DNA of 64,000 nt from positions 1-64,000 of the forward strand of contig CANQGT010000005.1 in NCBI GenBank assembly GCA_947623505.1. The letters are read 5' to 3'. The position numbers were made by a program, and so were the translations under genes. Position 1 is the first letter of the stretch; each line of letters begins with the position of its first letter. The DNA comes from an uncultured Clostridia bacterium (GTDB lineage Bacteria > Bacillota > Clostridia > Oscillospirales > Acutalibacteraceae). The notes under the pieces were generated by a model. That model ran no database searches. It worked only from the letters and a program-made list of their open reading frames with translations, and was not told where the DNA came from. Positions 41,667 through 51,924 of this stretch are shown piece by piece.

Positions 41667-44600
41667 TTATTTGTAACTGCATATTTTTGAAAGCGCAAAA
41701 GAATACAGCAAAGCCTCTTTTACCCTCTTTCCAAGCGTTTTTGATACGGCGTATTTATAAAATTCTATCTGATTTTTATACATTGATAAAAGCTGCTCTT
41801 CGTCCTTAACCCGGTCGGTTTTGTAATCTACGATAACAAGCTCTCCGTTTTCCTCAAAAACGCAGTCGGAAATGCCCTGGATAAGAATTTCCTCATCGCT
41901 GTCTGTTTCGGAAATATCCCTCAGCTTAACAAAAGATGAAATTTTTAATTCCCTGTAAAGCCTGTCCGCTTCAAAAATACGTTTTGAAAGATCGCCTGAA
42001 AACAATGTTTTAAGAGCTTTTCTGTCAAGGCAATCGGCCTGTTCCGGCGTTATAAAAGAACGGTTTGCAAGGCGTTCTATTTCCCCTTCCAAATCCGCTT
42101 TTGCTCCTTCGTAATCGCAAAACTGCATAAACGCGTGCATCGCCGTTCCTTTTTGAGCGGGAGTCATTTCACCGTCACTCAAAAACGCGGGCTTTGATGA
42201 AGCGGTATAGTCAAGGGTCTTTATACTCTCGTCAAGCTCCGAAGCAGTGAACTTTGCCGAAACGCAGGAAAGCTCTGAATATTTATATTTGTATTCGGCG
42301 CGGGCTTTTATATCGGCAAGCATTTCAGCGTCAAATCCGGCTTTAATCTCTTCGTGTCCGACGCTTTCGTTTTCGATAGGATCCTTTATTTCAACGTCAA
42401 GGGAAAAATCAGCGTTACGAACGTCGCAGGCAATGCCTGAAAACTCTCTAAGCTCTCCGCAGTCGGGATGAGTAAGCGCGGCTGCCAAGATAAAATCACC
42501 GTCGTACATAATATTTCGGCAATGGTACGGACTGAGCTTGCCGCCGCTTATTTTAGAAGCAAGCGAATTAAGGCGTCCGCTTAAATTATCTGTCGTTATA
42601 AAAGAAATAAACTGCTCTTTTGCGCGTGTGACCGCAACATAAAGCACCCTGAGATTTTCGCTTTGAATCGCGGCTTTGTTAAGACGGTGAACAACGGCGT
42701 AAGGAAGCGTATCATAATCGTAAAGCCCGTCCTCAACGTGCATTTTAACGCCCGGTCCGACAATCGGGTGCAAAAGGAATTTACCGTTTAGATCGCGCAT
42801 ATTGTATTTTCTTTCGGAGCCCGCAAGAATAACAACGGGGAATTCAAGCCCCTTGGAATGATGAACGCTCATAATTTTAACGGCATTCTCCGAAACGGCT
42901 GTATTTGCGGCGCTTTGAAAGCCGTTATCGCTTTCCGCGACTTTATCTATATATCTGATAAACGAAGTCAAACCGACACTGCCCGAGCTGTCGTAATCGG
43001 CGGCATAGGAAATGAATTTGTCGATATTCGCGCACCTCTGCTCACCGTTTCCGAGCGCACCCGCAAACGCGTAAACGCTTTTAAATTCGCATATGTAACG
43101 AATAAAATACGAAACGGGCGAAGTAACCGAAAGTTCGGACAGCATTTCAAGCTCGGAAAGCATATGCTTTGCCTTGTCGGATTTTGAATTGAGAACGCAG
43201 GCATAAAGATCCATCCCCGCCCTGCCCGATATTCTTATCTCGGAAAGCTCGTCGGGCGTAAAGCCGTAAAGCGGAGAGCTCATAACCGAAAGCAGGGGTA
43301 TATCCTGAGCCGGATTATCTATAACGCGCAGAAGTGAAGTAAGTATTTTAATTTCGGCGCAGTCAAACATATTTTCGGCGTTGTCGCAGACAACGGGTAT
43401 TCCGTTTGCGGTGAGCACCTCGTTATATACTGGAGCGTGATTCTTCATAGAGCGCAGTAAAATCGCGAAATCACCGTATCTTATCGGCCTGTAAACGCCT
43501 CCGTCCCTTATAAGTTCCTTTTTCGCTATTTTTTCGTTTATTGTTTCGGAAATATATTGCGCCTCGAGCAAATCGGTGTTTTCCCCTTTTACGCCCTTTA
43601 GGATTTTAAGCTGAGCGCAGGCAACGCCGTTATCATTATAATCCGCTCCGTAATTAAGGTATTCTTCCTCGTCATAATCTATCTCGCCCGTTTTTTCGCT
43701 CATAATAGCCGAAAAAAGGAAGTTTACATAGTCGCATACGCCTTTTTTGGAACGGAAATTTTTATCGAAAATGATTTTACGGCTCCCGCCGTTTTCACCC
43801 TCATACGGCAGATAATCGTTGCGCTTTTTTATAAAAATATGCGGCATCGCAAGTCGAAAACGGTAAATACTCTGCTTTATATCGCCCACCATAAAGCGGT
43901 TGTTTCCGTTGGAAAGCAGACTGTAAATAAGATCCTGCGCCTCGTTTGTGTCCTGATACTCGTCTATAAGAATCTCGAAAAAGCTCTTTTGCAATTCCAA
44001 AGCAAGATCGCTCGGCACAACGGCGGAATTTTCATTTTTACATAAAAGAGAAATCGCAAAATGCTCAATATCCGCGAATGAATAGCCGTTTCTTTCCTCC
44101 TTGAGCGAAGAAAGCTCACTATCAAGCTCGCCGACAACTCGGCAAAGCGTTTTCAAAACAGGATAGAGCTTCTCCGCGTCCGCTTTGTATTCTTCGGAAT
44201 CAGCGCAAACAAGGCGGGATATTTCATCAATAATGCCCTTGTATATATTTCTGCGTGAAACAAAATCGTCCTTTATCGGCGACGTATAATTTTTACGACT
44301 CGCAAGCCTTCCGAATTTAACGGCGGCGAACGCTTTGCATACTTCGTTCCAGCCTCCGTCAAACGAACGGCGGAGATTTTCAATAACGGAAAAGTCTTCG
44401 TTAAGGTTGGCGCTGTAAGGCTCAAACATAATATCATCGGGGCACTCGTCAAGAACCGAACGCGCCGATTCGGCGTATTCGAGGGCTGTGTCAAGCGCGT
44501 AAATGATTTCTTCGGTAAGATAGGGATACCATACGCTTTTCTCAAGCGGTATATCGGGATTGTAATTTTCACAAACGGAATCAAGCCATTTATGCGGAAA

Positions 44601-45155
44601 CGGCTGAGAATAAATATAGGTGTAAACGCGCTTTATCGTATTTTTAAATTCCTTTTCGTCCTTTGGCGCCGCCAAAAGGCGGGTTAGTGACGCGATTTCC
44701 TCAAAATATTCCTCAAAAGCTCTGTCGAGAACGGAGTCAAGAGCGGAATCGGTCATTACTTGGAGCTGAGCGTCGTCAAGCACGGAAAAATCACGGCTTA
44801 TGCCGAGAGTAAAAAAGTTTTCCTTTACAAGATTAAGGCAAAATGAATCGACGGTGCAGATTTTTGATACGGAAAGAAGCGAGAGCTGCCTTTGAATATA
44901 AATATTTGAAGGGGCGCGGCTTAAAATATCCTCAAGCGAAGCGGAAATCCTTGATTTCATCTCGGCTGCGGCGGCGTTTGTAAACGTCAGAATAAGCAAT
45001 CTGTCGGCGCTTACGGGGGCGCTTTCGTCGGTAAGAATATTAACTACTCTTTGAACGAGTGCGGCGGTTTTACCAGAACCCGCGGCGGCAGAAACAAGAA
45101 TATTTGAATTTTTGGCTTTTATTGCGTCAGACTGCTGCTTTGTCCAGTTCGGCAC
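41667..45155 (-). CDS. addA: ATP-dependent helicase/nuclease subunit A (AddA)
   Basis: A 1162-residue subunit of the AddAB double-strand-break resection enzyme. UvrD-type helicase with Q-motif WTKQQSDAI, Walker A SAAAGSGKTAALVQR, Walker B region ILIDEYQDTNEAQ, and motif V/VI around VMSVHHSKGLEFPVV and VLYVAVTRAKEQ. The C-terminal RecB-type nuclease has GISDCVF and IVDYKTDR. GTG start with AAAGGAGG upstream, overlapping addB by 37 bp. Gene order addB-addA as in other Firmicutes. Confidence 0.96.
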   Translation of the reverse strand: MPNWTKQQSDAIKAKNSNILVSAAAGSGKTAALVQRVVNILTDESAPVSADRLLILTFTNAAAAEMKSRISASLEDILSRAPSNIYIQRQLSLLSVSKICTVDSFCLNLVKENFFTLGISRDFSVLDDAQLQVMTDSALDSVLDRAFEEYFEEIASLTRLLAAPKDEKEFKNTIKRVYTYIYSQPFPHKWLDSVCENYNPDIPLEKSVWYPYLTEEIIYALDTALEYAESARSVLDECPDDIMFEPYSANLNEDFSVIENLRRSFDGGWNEVCKAFAAVKFGRLASRKNYTSPIKDDFVSRRNIYKGIIDEISRLVCADSEEYKADAEKLYPVLKTLCRVVGELDSELSSLKEERNGYSFADIEHFAISLLCKNENSAVVPSDLALELQKSFFEILIDEYQDTNEAQDLIYSLLSNGNNRFMVGDIKQSIYRFRLAMPHIFIKKRNDYLPYEGENGGSRKIIFDKNFRSKKGVCDYVNFLFSAIMSEKTGEIDYDEEEYLNYGADYNDNGVACAQLKILKGVKGENTDLLEAQYISETINEKIAKKELIRDGGVYRPIRYGDFAILLRSMKNHAPVYNEVLTANGIPVVCDNAENMFDCAEIKILTSLLRVIDNPAQDIPLLSVMSSPLYGFTPDELSEIRISGRAGMDLYACVLNSKSDKAKHMLSELEMLSELSVTSPVSYFIRYICEFKSVYAFAGALGNGEQRCANIDKFISYAADYDSSGSVGLTSFIRYIDKVAESDNGFQSAANTAVSENAVKIMSVHHSKGLEFPVVILAGSERKYNMRDLNGKFLLHPIVGPGVKMHVEDGLYDYDTLPYAVVHRLNKAAIQSENLRVLYVAVTRAKEQFISFITTDNLSGRLNSLASKISGGKLSPYHCRNIMYDGDFILAAALTHPDCGELREFSGIACDVRNADFSLDVEIKDPIENESVGHEEIKAGFDAEMLADIKARAEYKYKYSELSCVSAKFTASELDESIKTLDYTASSKPAFLSDGEMTPAQKGTAMHAFMQFCDYEGAKADLEGEIERLANRSFITPEQADCLDRKALKTLFSGDLSKRIFEADRLYRELKISSFVKLRDISETDSDEEILIQGISDCVFEENGELVIVDYKTDRVKDEEQLLSMYKNQIEFYKYAVSKTLGKRVKEALLYSFALSKICSYK

Positions 45156-48100
45156 GGCTCTTCCTCCTTTAATATTTTCATAACCTCTTCATCAGTCAAA
45201 GCTTCCGCTTCCCGCTGCCCTATAAACCGCCTGTTTGCGCAAACGGAAGAATATTTGCAATAATCGCAGGTTTTATCGTGATTTTTTCCGTTAATCGGAT
45301 TTTGATTTATATTTCCCGATTGGAGCTCGGACGCCATTTCAACAATAAGCGAATCCACCTTTTTGCTTATCCTGCCAAGCTCTTCGAGAGAAGCAAAGCA
45401 GCCGACCAATCCGTTTTTCTGCGTGTATTTAACAGGAATGTAATTACCTCCGAGATCCTGTTCCATAGATCTGAGAATATCGTGTTCGCCGTCGTAAAGA
45501 ACCATACCTTTCATTTTGAATATCTTTGTTTCTTCGTCTTTGTATTTTTTTTCGTCAACGTCTCTTTTCAGCCCAAGCGTTTCCCTTGAAGCGTGCATAT
45601 AGAGAACCCCCGCGGGAACAGCCGAATATTCGCATGATTTATCGGCGCAAATGGAAAAAAGATAAACAAACATTTGCAGATTAAGTCCATAAAGAATATC
45701 GGAAAGTCTGAAATCCTTTCTGCCCGATTTATAATCTATAACCCTAACATACTTCTCGCCGTTTTCCTCAAGAATATCCACTCTGTCAACACTTCCGCGC
45801 AGGCTTACCGAGCCTCCGCCATCAAGGGGAATGATTTTCGGCTTTACGGCTCCGTCTCTGTCTATCTTAAGCTCAAAAGCTTTCGCCTCGAATTTGCTTT
45901 GAGAAAATTCATCGGCAAGGCGGAGAACAACGCTGTAAAGCATTTTTGAAATACGCATAAACGTATAAGAAAAACGCCTGCTCTGATCCTGAGCTCCGAG
46001 CTTGGTATTAAAATATTCGGTCAGATATTTGTCAACAAGCCGCCTTATTTCACTTTTGCTCATTCTGCCGAGAGCGGGAGAACCCACCTCTGAAATAATA
46101 TTTTCAAGCACGAAGTGAATGACCGTTCCCGTCTCCATAGCGCCCATTTGCGCTTTTTCGCGCGGATTGGCACGCAGTCCGAATTTGCAGAAATAACGAA
46201 ACGGGCATTCAAAATAATCCTCAAGGCGCGACGCGGAAAGATACATATCTTTTCCGAAAAGCTTAGTAGCGATGTTTTTATCTTTGATTTTTACCGCAGC
46301 GTTTTCGCTCAAAAGCTTTACAGACGAAAATCTGCCGTCATCTTTGAAATATTCCTTCAGAGTTTCGGAAAAAACGCTGTTTTCGCCGAAACGGCGGGCA
46401 AAGAGCTCGAAAGCGGAAGCCTCGCTCTCAATAAGCTCAACGTCCCGTATATCGCCGTAAGAGGTTTCCGTTAAAAGCGGAAAGGCTTTTTTAAGAGAAG
46501 TGACGATTGACGACGGCGAACCGCCCGCGCCTCTGCCTATATATGTAACGAATAGCTTTTTTCTCGGAGCGCTTAAAGCCGTATAGGCGAAATAGCGTTC
46601 CTGAATACTGAGCGTTTCGCCGAAAGAATACAACTCAAGATCGTTTTCCTTGAGCATTATCCTGTCATTTTCCGTAAGAAGTCCGCCGCTTATCACCGAG
46701 CGTGGAAATTCGCCCTCATTGGCGCCGAGAATAAAAACAATTTCGGGATTATCGGCCCTTATTCTGTCCGCCTGACCGAACTGAACATTGTCAAGCCCTT
46801 GCGGAAGAACGCCGAGATCCTCATAAGAAATCATCAAATCGAAAAGCGAAAGATAATCCCTGAGCGAAATCTTTTCATTCCTCAAAACAGCGGCAAGGCA
46901 ATCCAAAATCTCCATAAGAATATCCCAAACTCTGCCCTGTTCCTGCGCAAGCTCGTTTTTGTCGTAGCCTGAAAGGGCCTTTGCCGTTTTGGTGAGATTT
47001 CTGCCGACGTTGAACGAGAGCAGAGCATTGTAAATTGCTTCGCCTATCTCGCGCGCGTCGTCCGTCTTTACAGCTGACTTAAAGCGGTCAAGCCGTTTGC
47101 AGATATATTCGCGGGAAGCGTTTATATCATCAAGCGCGGCCTTGTCTTTTTCGCTGAGACCGTCTGAAAATCCGTTCGGAGACGCTTCAAAAGGCTTAGA
47201 CCACTTGCCTACCCCGCTTATGCTCCAAACGTAGATATAGTTTTCAAGCCTTCCCGCGGCGTTCCTGCCGATATCGGTAAGTCCTGTTTTAATGAGGCTG
47301 AGTATATCGTCGCTTCTGTAAGAGTAAACAACCGTCCTTAAAAGATACTGCACGAAAACCATCAGCGGCTGAGATTTTACGGGGCGGCGCTCGTCAACGT
47401 AAAACGGAACACCGTATTTTCTGAAAGCGTAAATAATACCGTCGCCGTAGCTTTCGGAATCGCGGCAAATAACGGCAATATCGCGGGCTCTTGTTCCTGA
47501 GCGAAGCTCCTTTTTTATCTTCATCGCGATATATGAGCATTCGTCGGAAACGCTGTTTGCCGAATATAACCTGATATTTTCGGGTTTATATTCATACTTT
47601 TCGGCGCTGCCCGAAAAAATATTTTTCTCGCAAAAAAGCATTTCCTTGTTTTCCGCTCTGTAATTCTCACGGAGGACAACGCTTTTTGAGTCAACCCCGA
47701 ATTTTACGGCAATATTTTTAACGGCGGAAGCGTTCTTATTAACATAAGAGAAAAGCCCGAAAGCGCCTTGCGAAGAACCGTCTCCCGAAAACGTAACGTA
47801 AATATCGGCGCAATCCCTGATTATAAGCTCTATAATTTTAAGCTCGCTTGCCAAAAAGCCGTTGAATCCGTCGATAAAAACGGTCTTATTATTCAGATAG
47901 CCCGTTTTGTCAAGCTTGTCGTACAAACGGCTGAGAACGGTGGAGGAATCCACAAACGAACCGTCAAGCAGACGGTTATATTCACACATAATAAGAGCAA
48001 TATCCTTTAGCTTACGGGAGAGAAACTGCCCGCCGACTTTTTTTGAGACTTCAAAAAGATCGTCCGAAGAAATGGCGCAGGAGGCAAGCTCGTCGCTAAC

Positions 48101-48466
48101 GGAAACCATTGAGGAAATAAAAGAACGCGCGTCCGATTTTCCTCCTAAAAGGCCAAGCTCGTCCTTTACCGCGTCGATCGCCCTTTTCATAAGAACCGCC
48201 TTGCCGCCTTTTGTGATTACGGGGTATTTTTCTCCGCCGTAAATGCGGTTTATTTCGCTTGAAAGGCGTGTAAAAGAGGAGTTTTCGACCTTGCCTGCAT
48301 TTCGTTCTCCAAGCAGTCGCAAAAGCTTTTTTTCGGCGGTGAAATTATACTGCTCGGGAGTGATGAGCAGCAAATTATCCTTTCCGGAATCAACAAGCCT
48401 TTTAATTTCGGAAAAGCAATATTCTGTTTTGCCGGAGCCGGAACGGCCGAAAATGAAATAAAGCAT
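45119..48466 (-). CDS. addB: ATP-dependent helicase/nuclease subunit B (AddB)
   Basis: A 1115-residue AddB. N-terminal Walker A GRSGSGKTEYCF with an otherwise degenerate helicase-like half. The C-terminal nuclease has RVIDYKSGRKDF and an iron-sulphur cluster whose Cys come from FECPFRYFCKFG and CDYCKYSSVC near the end. The cluster stabilises the nuclease in the family. It finds Chi sites together with AddA. Confidence 0.95.
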   Translation of the reverse strand: MLYFIFGRSGSGKTEYCFSEIKRLVDSGKDNLLLITPEQYNFTAEKKLLRLLGERNAGKVENSSFTRLSSEINRIYGGEKYPVITKGGKAVLMKRAIDAVKDELGLLGGKSDARSFISSMVSVSDELASCAISSDDLFEVSKKVGGQFLSRKLKDIALIMCEYNRLLDGSFVDSSTVLSRLYDKLDKTGYLNNKTVFIDGFNGFLASELKIIELIIRDCADIYVTFSGDGSSQGAFGLFSYVNKNASAVKNIAVKFGVDSKSVVLRENYRAENKEMLFCEKNIFSGSAEKYEYKPENIRLYSANSVSDECSYIAMKIKKELRSGTRARDIAVICRDSESYGDGIIYAFRKYGVPFYVDERRPVKSQPLMVFVQYLLRTVVYSYRSDDILSLIKTGLTDIGRNAAGRLENYIYVWSISGVGKWSKPFEASPNGFSDGLSEKDKAALDDINASREYICKRLDRFKSAVKTDDAREIGEAIYNALLSFNVGRNLTKTAKALSGYDKNELAQEQGRVWDILMEILDCLAAVLRNEKISLRDYLSLFDLMISYEDLGVLPQGLDNVQFGQADRIRADNPEIVFILGANEGEFPRSVISGGLLTENDRIMLKENDLELYSFGETLSIQERYFAYTALSAPRKKLFVTYIGRGAGGSPSSIVTSLKKAFPLLTETSYGDIRDVELIESEASAFELFARRFGENSVFSETLKEYFKDDGRFSSVKLLSENAAVKIKDKNIATKLFGKDMYLSASRLEDYFECPFRYFCKFGLRANPREKAQMGAMETGTVIHFVLENIISEVGSPALGRMSKSEIRRLVDKYLTEYFNTKLGAQDQSRRFSYTFMRISKMLYSVVLRLADEFSQSKFEAKAFELKIDRDGAVKPKIIPLDGGGSVSLRGSVDRVDILEENGEKYVRVIDYKSGRKDFRLSDILYGLNLQMFVYLFSICADKSCEYSAVPAGVLYMHASRETLGLKRDVDEKKYKDEETKIFKMKGMVLYDGEHDILRSMEQDLGGNYIPVKYTQKNGLVGCFASLEELGRISKKVDSLIVEMASELQSGNINQNPINGKNHDKTCDYCKYSSVCANRRFIGQREAEALTDEEVMKILKEEEPCRTGQSSSLTQ

Positions 48467-48474
48467 AAAGCACC

Positions 48475-49968
48475 TTAGTCAAAATTTTTTAAATTTAATT
48501 TGTCAAACCGAGAGAAAAATTTTTTGAGCTCCGCGGTGATTTCTTCGCAAATGCCGGCATAATCGTTTTCTATATTAAGCGGAAGTATCGGATCGTGAAC
48601 GGAAAGGCGCAGTAAAAACCAGCCGCCTGAAACGTTTATTCTCACGCCCTCATAATTTTCCTTTTCAATCTGCCAGCCGTCTCTTGCCGCCGCGTATTCG
48701 GACAAAGAATCGATAACCGTTTCGCCGTATTCTTTGAAATCATCGGTCAAAATCGGTATTCTTATCTCAAGGCTTTCGGCAGGTTCTTTAAGTTCGCTTA
48801 TAAGAGCGCTTATTCCTTTCCCGTTTTTACGCAATTTGGCGAGCAGAATAACGATTTTCGCGGCGAGATAAGCGCCGTCGTCAAGAAAATAATTTTCTCT
48901 CAATGCCGCGTGCCCGCTCGTTTCAATCGCAAGCGGCGAATCAATCCCGTTTTTGTTAAGCTCAACGGCCTTGTCGATAACGTTTTTATAACCTCTTTTA
49001 AAGCGCAGCTGCCTGCCGCCGAGCTTTTTTTCAATAAATTCACGCAAACCGTCGGAAGTGAGGCTGTCCGTCACAACGGTTCCGCCTTCGTGCCCGTCAA
49101 GAGCGATAACCGAAGCGAGCGCGACAAGTCGGTTTCTGTTTATCTCCTCGCCGCTTGAATAAACGCAGCCCATTCTGTCCACGTCCGTATCGAATATAAA
49201 GCCGAAATCCGATTTTGAATTTATCACCATTTTGCGCGCGGATGCTATTGCCTCGGCGTTTTCGGGATTGGGGATGTGATTCGGAAAAGTGCCGTCAGGC
49301 TCAAGATAGCGGCTCCCACTCGTGTCCGCACCGAGCGGGGAAAGCACTTTGTCGGCAAAAAATCCACCGACTCCGTTTCCCGCGTCAACAGTTATTTTAA
49401 GACCGCAAAGGGGCCTATCGCCGCAGTCGGCTCCTTTAACGATAATATCCCTGAGATGGGCGCAGTAAACACTCATAAAATCATAATCGGCAACGCTTCC
49501 CCGTTCGTTTCCGAGTTCGGTTGAGTAAGCCAAAGCAAGTATCTCTTTTATCTCGTTTCCCTCAAGGCCGCCCTCACGGGTAAAGAATTTCAACCCGTTT
49601 CTTTGATACGGATGATGCGAAGCCGTGATTTCGAGAGACGCGTCGGTTTTTATATCGATAACCGTGGTCATAAACATCGACGGCGTAGACGCAAGTCCGC
49701 AGTCGTAAACACGAACTCCGTATGAAACAAACGCCTTAACGGCGGCGGCCTTTATCCTGCCGGCGGATATTCTTGAATCATTTCCAACGGCTATTCTCAA
49801 ATCGCTTTTTGACAGTCTCTTTCTGAGCCAAATCACGAACGCACCGCATATTTTTTCAACAACATCGTCGGTGAGCTCGATTTCCTCCGTTTCGGTTTTA
49901 ATTGCTACTCCTCTTATATCGGTTCCGCTTTTCAGCCTTAAAAGGCTATCTTCTGTAATAGTTTGCAT
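48475..49968 (-). CDS. Phosphohexomutase (phosphomannomutase/phosphoglucomutase type)
   Basis: A 497-residue alpha-D-phosphohexomutase. SGTDIRGVA near the N-terminus, the phosphoserine loop TASHHPYQRNGLKFF (the more common form is TASHNP), the metal loop DTDVDRMGCV, and the sugar loop region ETSGHAALREN. It could act on mannose-6-P or glucose-6-P to give the 1-phosphates for cell-wall or capsule sugars; glucosamine is less likely because GlmM signatures are not complete. ATG at 49968 with GAGGGT 7 bases before; overlaps the DUF2461 gene by 23 bp. Confidence 0.88.
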   Translation of the reverse strand: MQTITEDSLLRLKSGTDIRGVAIKTETEEIELTDDVVEKICGAFVIWLRKRLSKSDLRIAVGNDSRISAGRIKAAAVKAFVSYGVRVYDCGLASTPSMFMTTVIDIKTDASLEITASHHPYQRNGLKFFTREGGLEGNEIKEILALAYSTELGNERGSVADYDFMSVYCAHLRDIIVKGADCGDRPLCGLKITVDAGNGVGGFFADKVLSPLGADTSGSRYLEPDGTFPNHIPNPENAEAIASARKMVINSKSDFGFIFDTDVDRMGCVYSSGEEINRNRLVALASVIALDGHEGGTVVTDSLTSDGLREFIEKKLGGRQLRFKRGYKNVIDKAVELNKNGIDSPLAIETSGHAALRENYFLDDGAYLAAKIVILLAKLRKNGKGISALISELKEPAESLEIRIPILTDDFKEYGETVIDSLSEYAAARDGWQIEKENYEGVRINVSGGWFLLRLSVHDPILPLNIENDYAGICEEITAELKKFFSRFDKLNLKNFD

Positions 49969-50662
49969 TTATCATACCCTCGCTGAAGGCTTTATCGTAA
50001 GCCTCTATCAAAAATTTATACATAGGAGACGAAATATCAAGCATAAGCCGCAGTTCGTCGATAAGAGACGGATCGGCGAGCCTGCCCAAATCATTGCCGA
50101 CATAGAAAAATTCAACGTTTTTCGCGTTGAGATACGGTTTAAGCCTTTCGGGAGCATTCGGAATTTTATCCTTTTTGTAAAAATCCCTTGTGTTGTATGT
50201 CAGTCCCGCGCTTTTTGTCGCCTCAATCGCCTCAAACCATCTGTCCTGCTCCGCAAGGATTTTTTCCCTGACAAAATCAAACTGCGTCTGCCTCTCGGTC
50301 CACATACCGAGACCGAACGCGTAATTCTGCTGTGTGAACTCAAACCAATAAAACGGCGCAAAAGGATAAGCAAATTTATTTCGCCTGAGAAAAAGCCAAA
50401 GATTATCTCGGTAAAGACGCTTGTTTTTTGTGCGGCGCGTGTCTCTGCGTATTCTTGAAACGGCATACACGGGGTTCGTATCCGTAAGCGGATCAATCTC
50501 GCACATTATATCCGAAAGGTCAAGAACTATCTGGCGCATGGGAACGGTGATATTCTGTTTCAGTTCCTCCTTGTGCTGTTCATAAAACTCCTTTGAATCA
50601 TTGAACGCGTTAAGCGATAAAAGGCCGATGGCCTCCGCAGATATACCCTTAAAGTTATACAT
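49946..50662 (-). CDS. DUF2461 (TIGR02453) family protein
   Basis: A 238-residue cytoplasmic protein with the DUF2461 pattern: LNAFNDSKEFYEQHKEELK near the N-terminus, DTNPVYAVSRIRRDTRRTKNK and a run reading PYRDNLWLFLRR-type (here LYRDNLWLFLRRNKF), then FYWFEFTQ. The family's biochemical role is unknown. The start overlaps the methionine gamma-lyase-like gene by one base and the end overlaps the phosphohexomutase start by 23 bp, so they are co-translated. Confidence 0.85.
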   Translation of the reverse strand: MYNFKGISAEAIGLLSLNAFNDSKEFYEQHKEELKQNITVPMRQIVLDLSDIMCEIDPLTDTNPVYAVSRIRRDTRRTKNKRLYRDNLWLFLRRNKFAYPFAPFYWFEFTQQNYAFGLGMWTERQTQFDFVREKILAEQDRWFEAIEATKSAGLTYNTRDFYKKDKIPNAPERLKPYLNAKNVEFFYVGNDLGRLADPSLIDELRLMLDISSPMYKFLIEAYDKAFSEGMINANYYRR

Positions 50663-51924
50663 TATTTGAGAAGCCCCCTTTCAAGCATCTTCTGCGCGGC
50701 AAGCTGAGCGCAGATCTTAGCTCCGTGAAAATTAAGACCGCCCTGTATCCACGCGTAATACGGCGGTCTCAGGGGAGCGTCTGCCGAAAGCTCTATTGAT
50801 GAGCCGAGCGTAAACGAACCCGCGGCCATAACGACCTTGCTGTCATAACCCGGCATATCCCAAGGCTCGGGAAGAAGGAAACTGTCTATCGGGCTTCCGC
50901 TTTGAATCCCTTGGCAAAAAGCGACAAGACTTTCGGGATCCTCAAGCCCGAGACTTTGAACCGTATCTCCCCTTTCGTCATTGTATGACGGTGTGACTTT
51001 ATAACCGAAATCGGAAAAAAGCGCTGCTATAAAAACGGCGCTTTTCATAGCTTCGCCCACGGTGTGCGGAGCGAAATAAAGCCCCATATAAAGCTCCCTG
51101 TTGTGCCCGAGAGTGGCTCCCACCTCTTTGCCGAGGCCGGGAGTCGTAAGCCGATAGGAGCATTTCTCAACAAGCTCTTTCTTTCCGGCAATATACCCGC
51201 CGGTGGGGGCTATACCGCCGCCCGGGTTTTTGATAAGAGAACCGGCAATAAGATCCGCGCCGACTTCGGTTGGTTCTTTTTTCTGAACAAATTCTCCGTA
51301 GCAGTTGTCCACCATAACAATAACGTTCGGATTTTTTTTCTTTGCTGTCTCGGCGATTCGGCCTATTTCCTCAACAAGAAGGCTCGGCCTAAGCTCATAG
51401 CCTCTGCTTCGCTGAATATAAACCATGGTCACCGTTTCGTCAACAGCGCTTTCGATCGCCTCAAGATCCGGCCTGCCGTTTTTAAGCGGCACCTCGTCGT
51501 AAACAATACCGAAATCCTTTAAGGAGCCCATACCGCTGCCGCTGATTCCGATAACGCCGTGAATAGTGTCGTAAGGCGTTCCCGTAACGCACAGCATTTT
51601 GTCGCCCGGGCGCAGAACGCCGAAAAGCGCCGTGGCAAGCGTATGAGTGCCGCAGGTAAAATTATATCGTACAAGCGCGTCTTCGGCTCCGAAAACCCTT
51701 GCCCACACTTTATCGAGAGTTTCTCTTCCCCTGTCTCCGTATCCGTAACCGGTGCTCGGCGAAAAGTGGCTCTCCGAAACGCCGTATTCAATAAAAGCCG
51801 ACTGCACCTTAAGCTGATTGTATTCCGTGATTTCATCGATTTTTCCAAACTGATCGCGGCATTTTTCCATAGCGCGGCGCGAAGCCTCTTCGATTCTGCC
51901 GTCAATTTTAAAAAAAGGCGTCAT
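50662..51924 (-). CDS. Methionine gamma-lyase family (aluminium-resistance-like) PLP enzyme
   Basis: A 420-residue PLP-dependent enzyme of the Cys/Met-metabolism fold. Family signs: TGYGYGDRGRETLDKVWARVFGAEDALVR (split here), PYDTIHGVIG, and the Schiff-base Lys in LIAGSLIKNPGGGIAPTGGY. Proteins called aluminium-resistance or methionine gamma-lyase family in Clostridia belong here; I know of no well-supported reaction. It is next to a GNAT gene (4-bp overlap). Confidence 0.88.
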   Translation of the reverse strand: MTPFFKIDGRIEEASRRAMEKCRDQFGKIDEITEYNQLKVQSAFIEYGVSESHFSPSTGYGYGDRGRETLDKVWARVFGAEDALVRYNFTCGTHTLATALFGVLRPGDKMLCVTGTPYDTIHGVIGISGSGMGSLKDFGIVYDEVPLKNGRPDLEAIESAVDETVTMVYIQRSRGYELRPSLLVEEIGRIAETAKKKNPNVIVMVDNCYGEFVQKKEPTEVGADLIAGSLIKNPGGGIAPTGGYIAGKKELVEKCSYRLTTPGLGKEVGATLGHNRELYMGLYFAPHTVGEAMKSAVFIAALFSDFGYKVTPSYNDERGDTVQSLGLEDPESLVAFCQGIQSGSPIDSFLLPEPWDMPGYDSKVVMAAGSFTLGSSIELSADAPLRPPYYAWIQGGLNFHGAKICAQLAAQKMLERGLLK

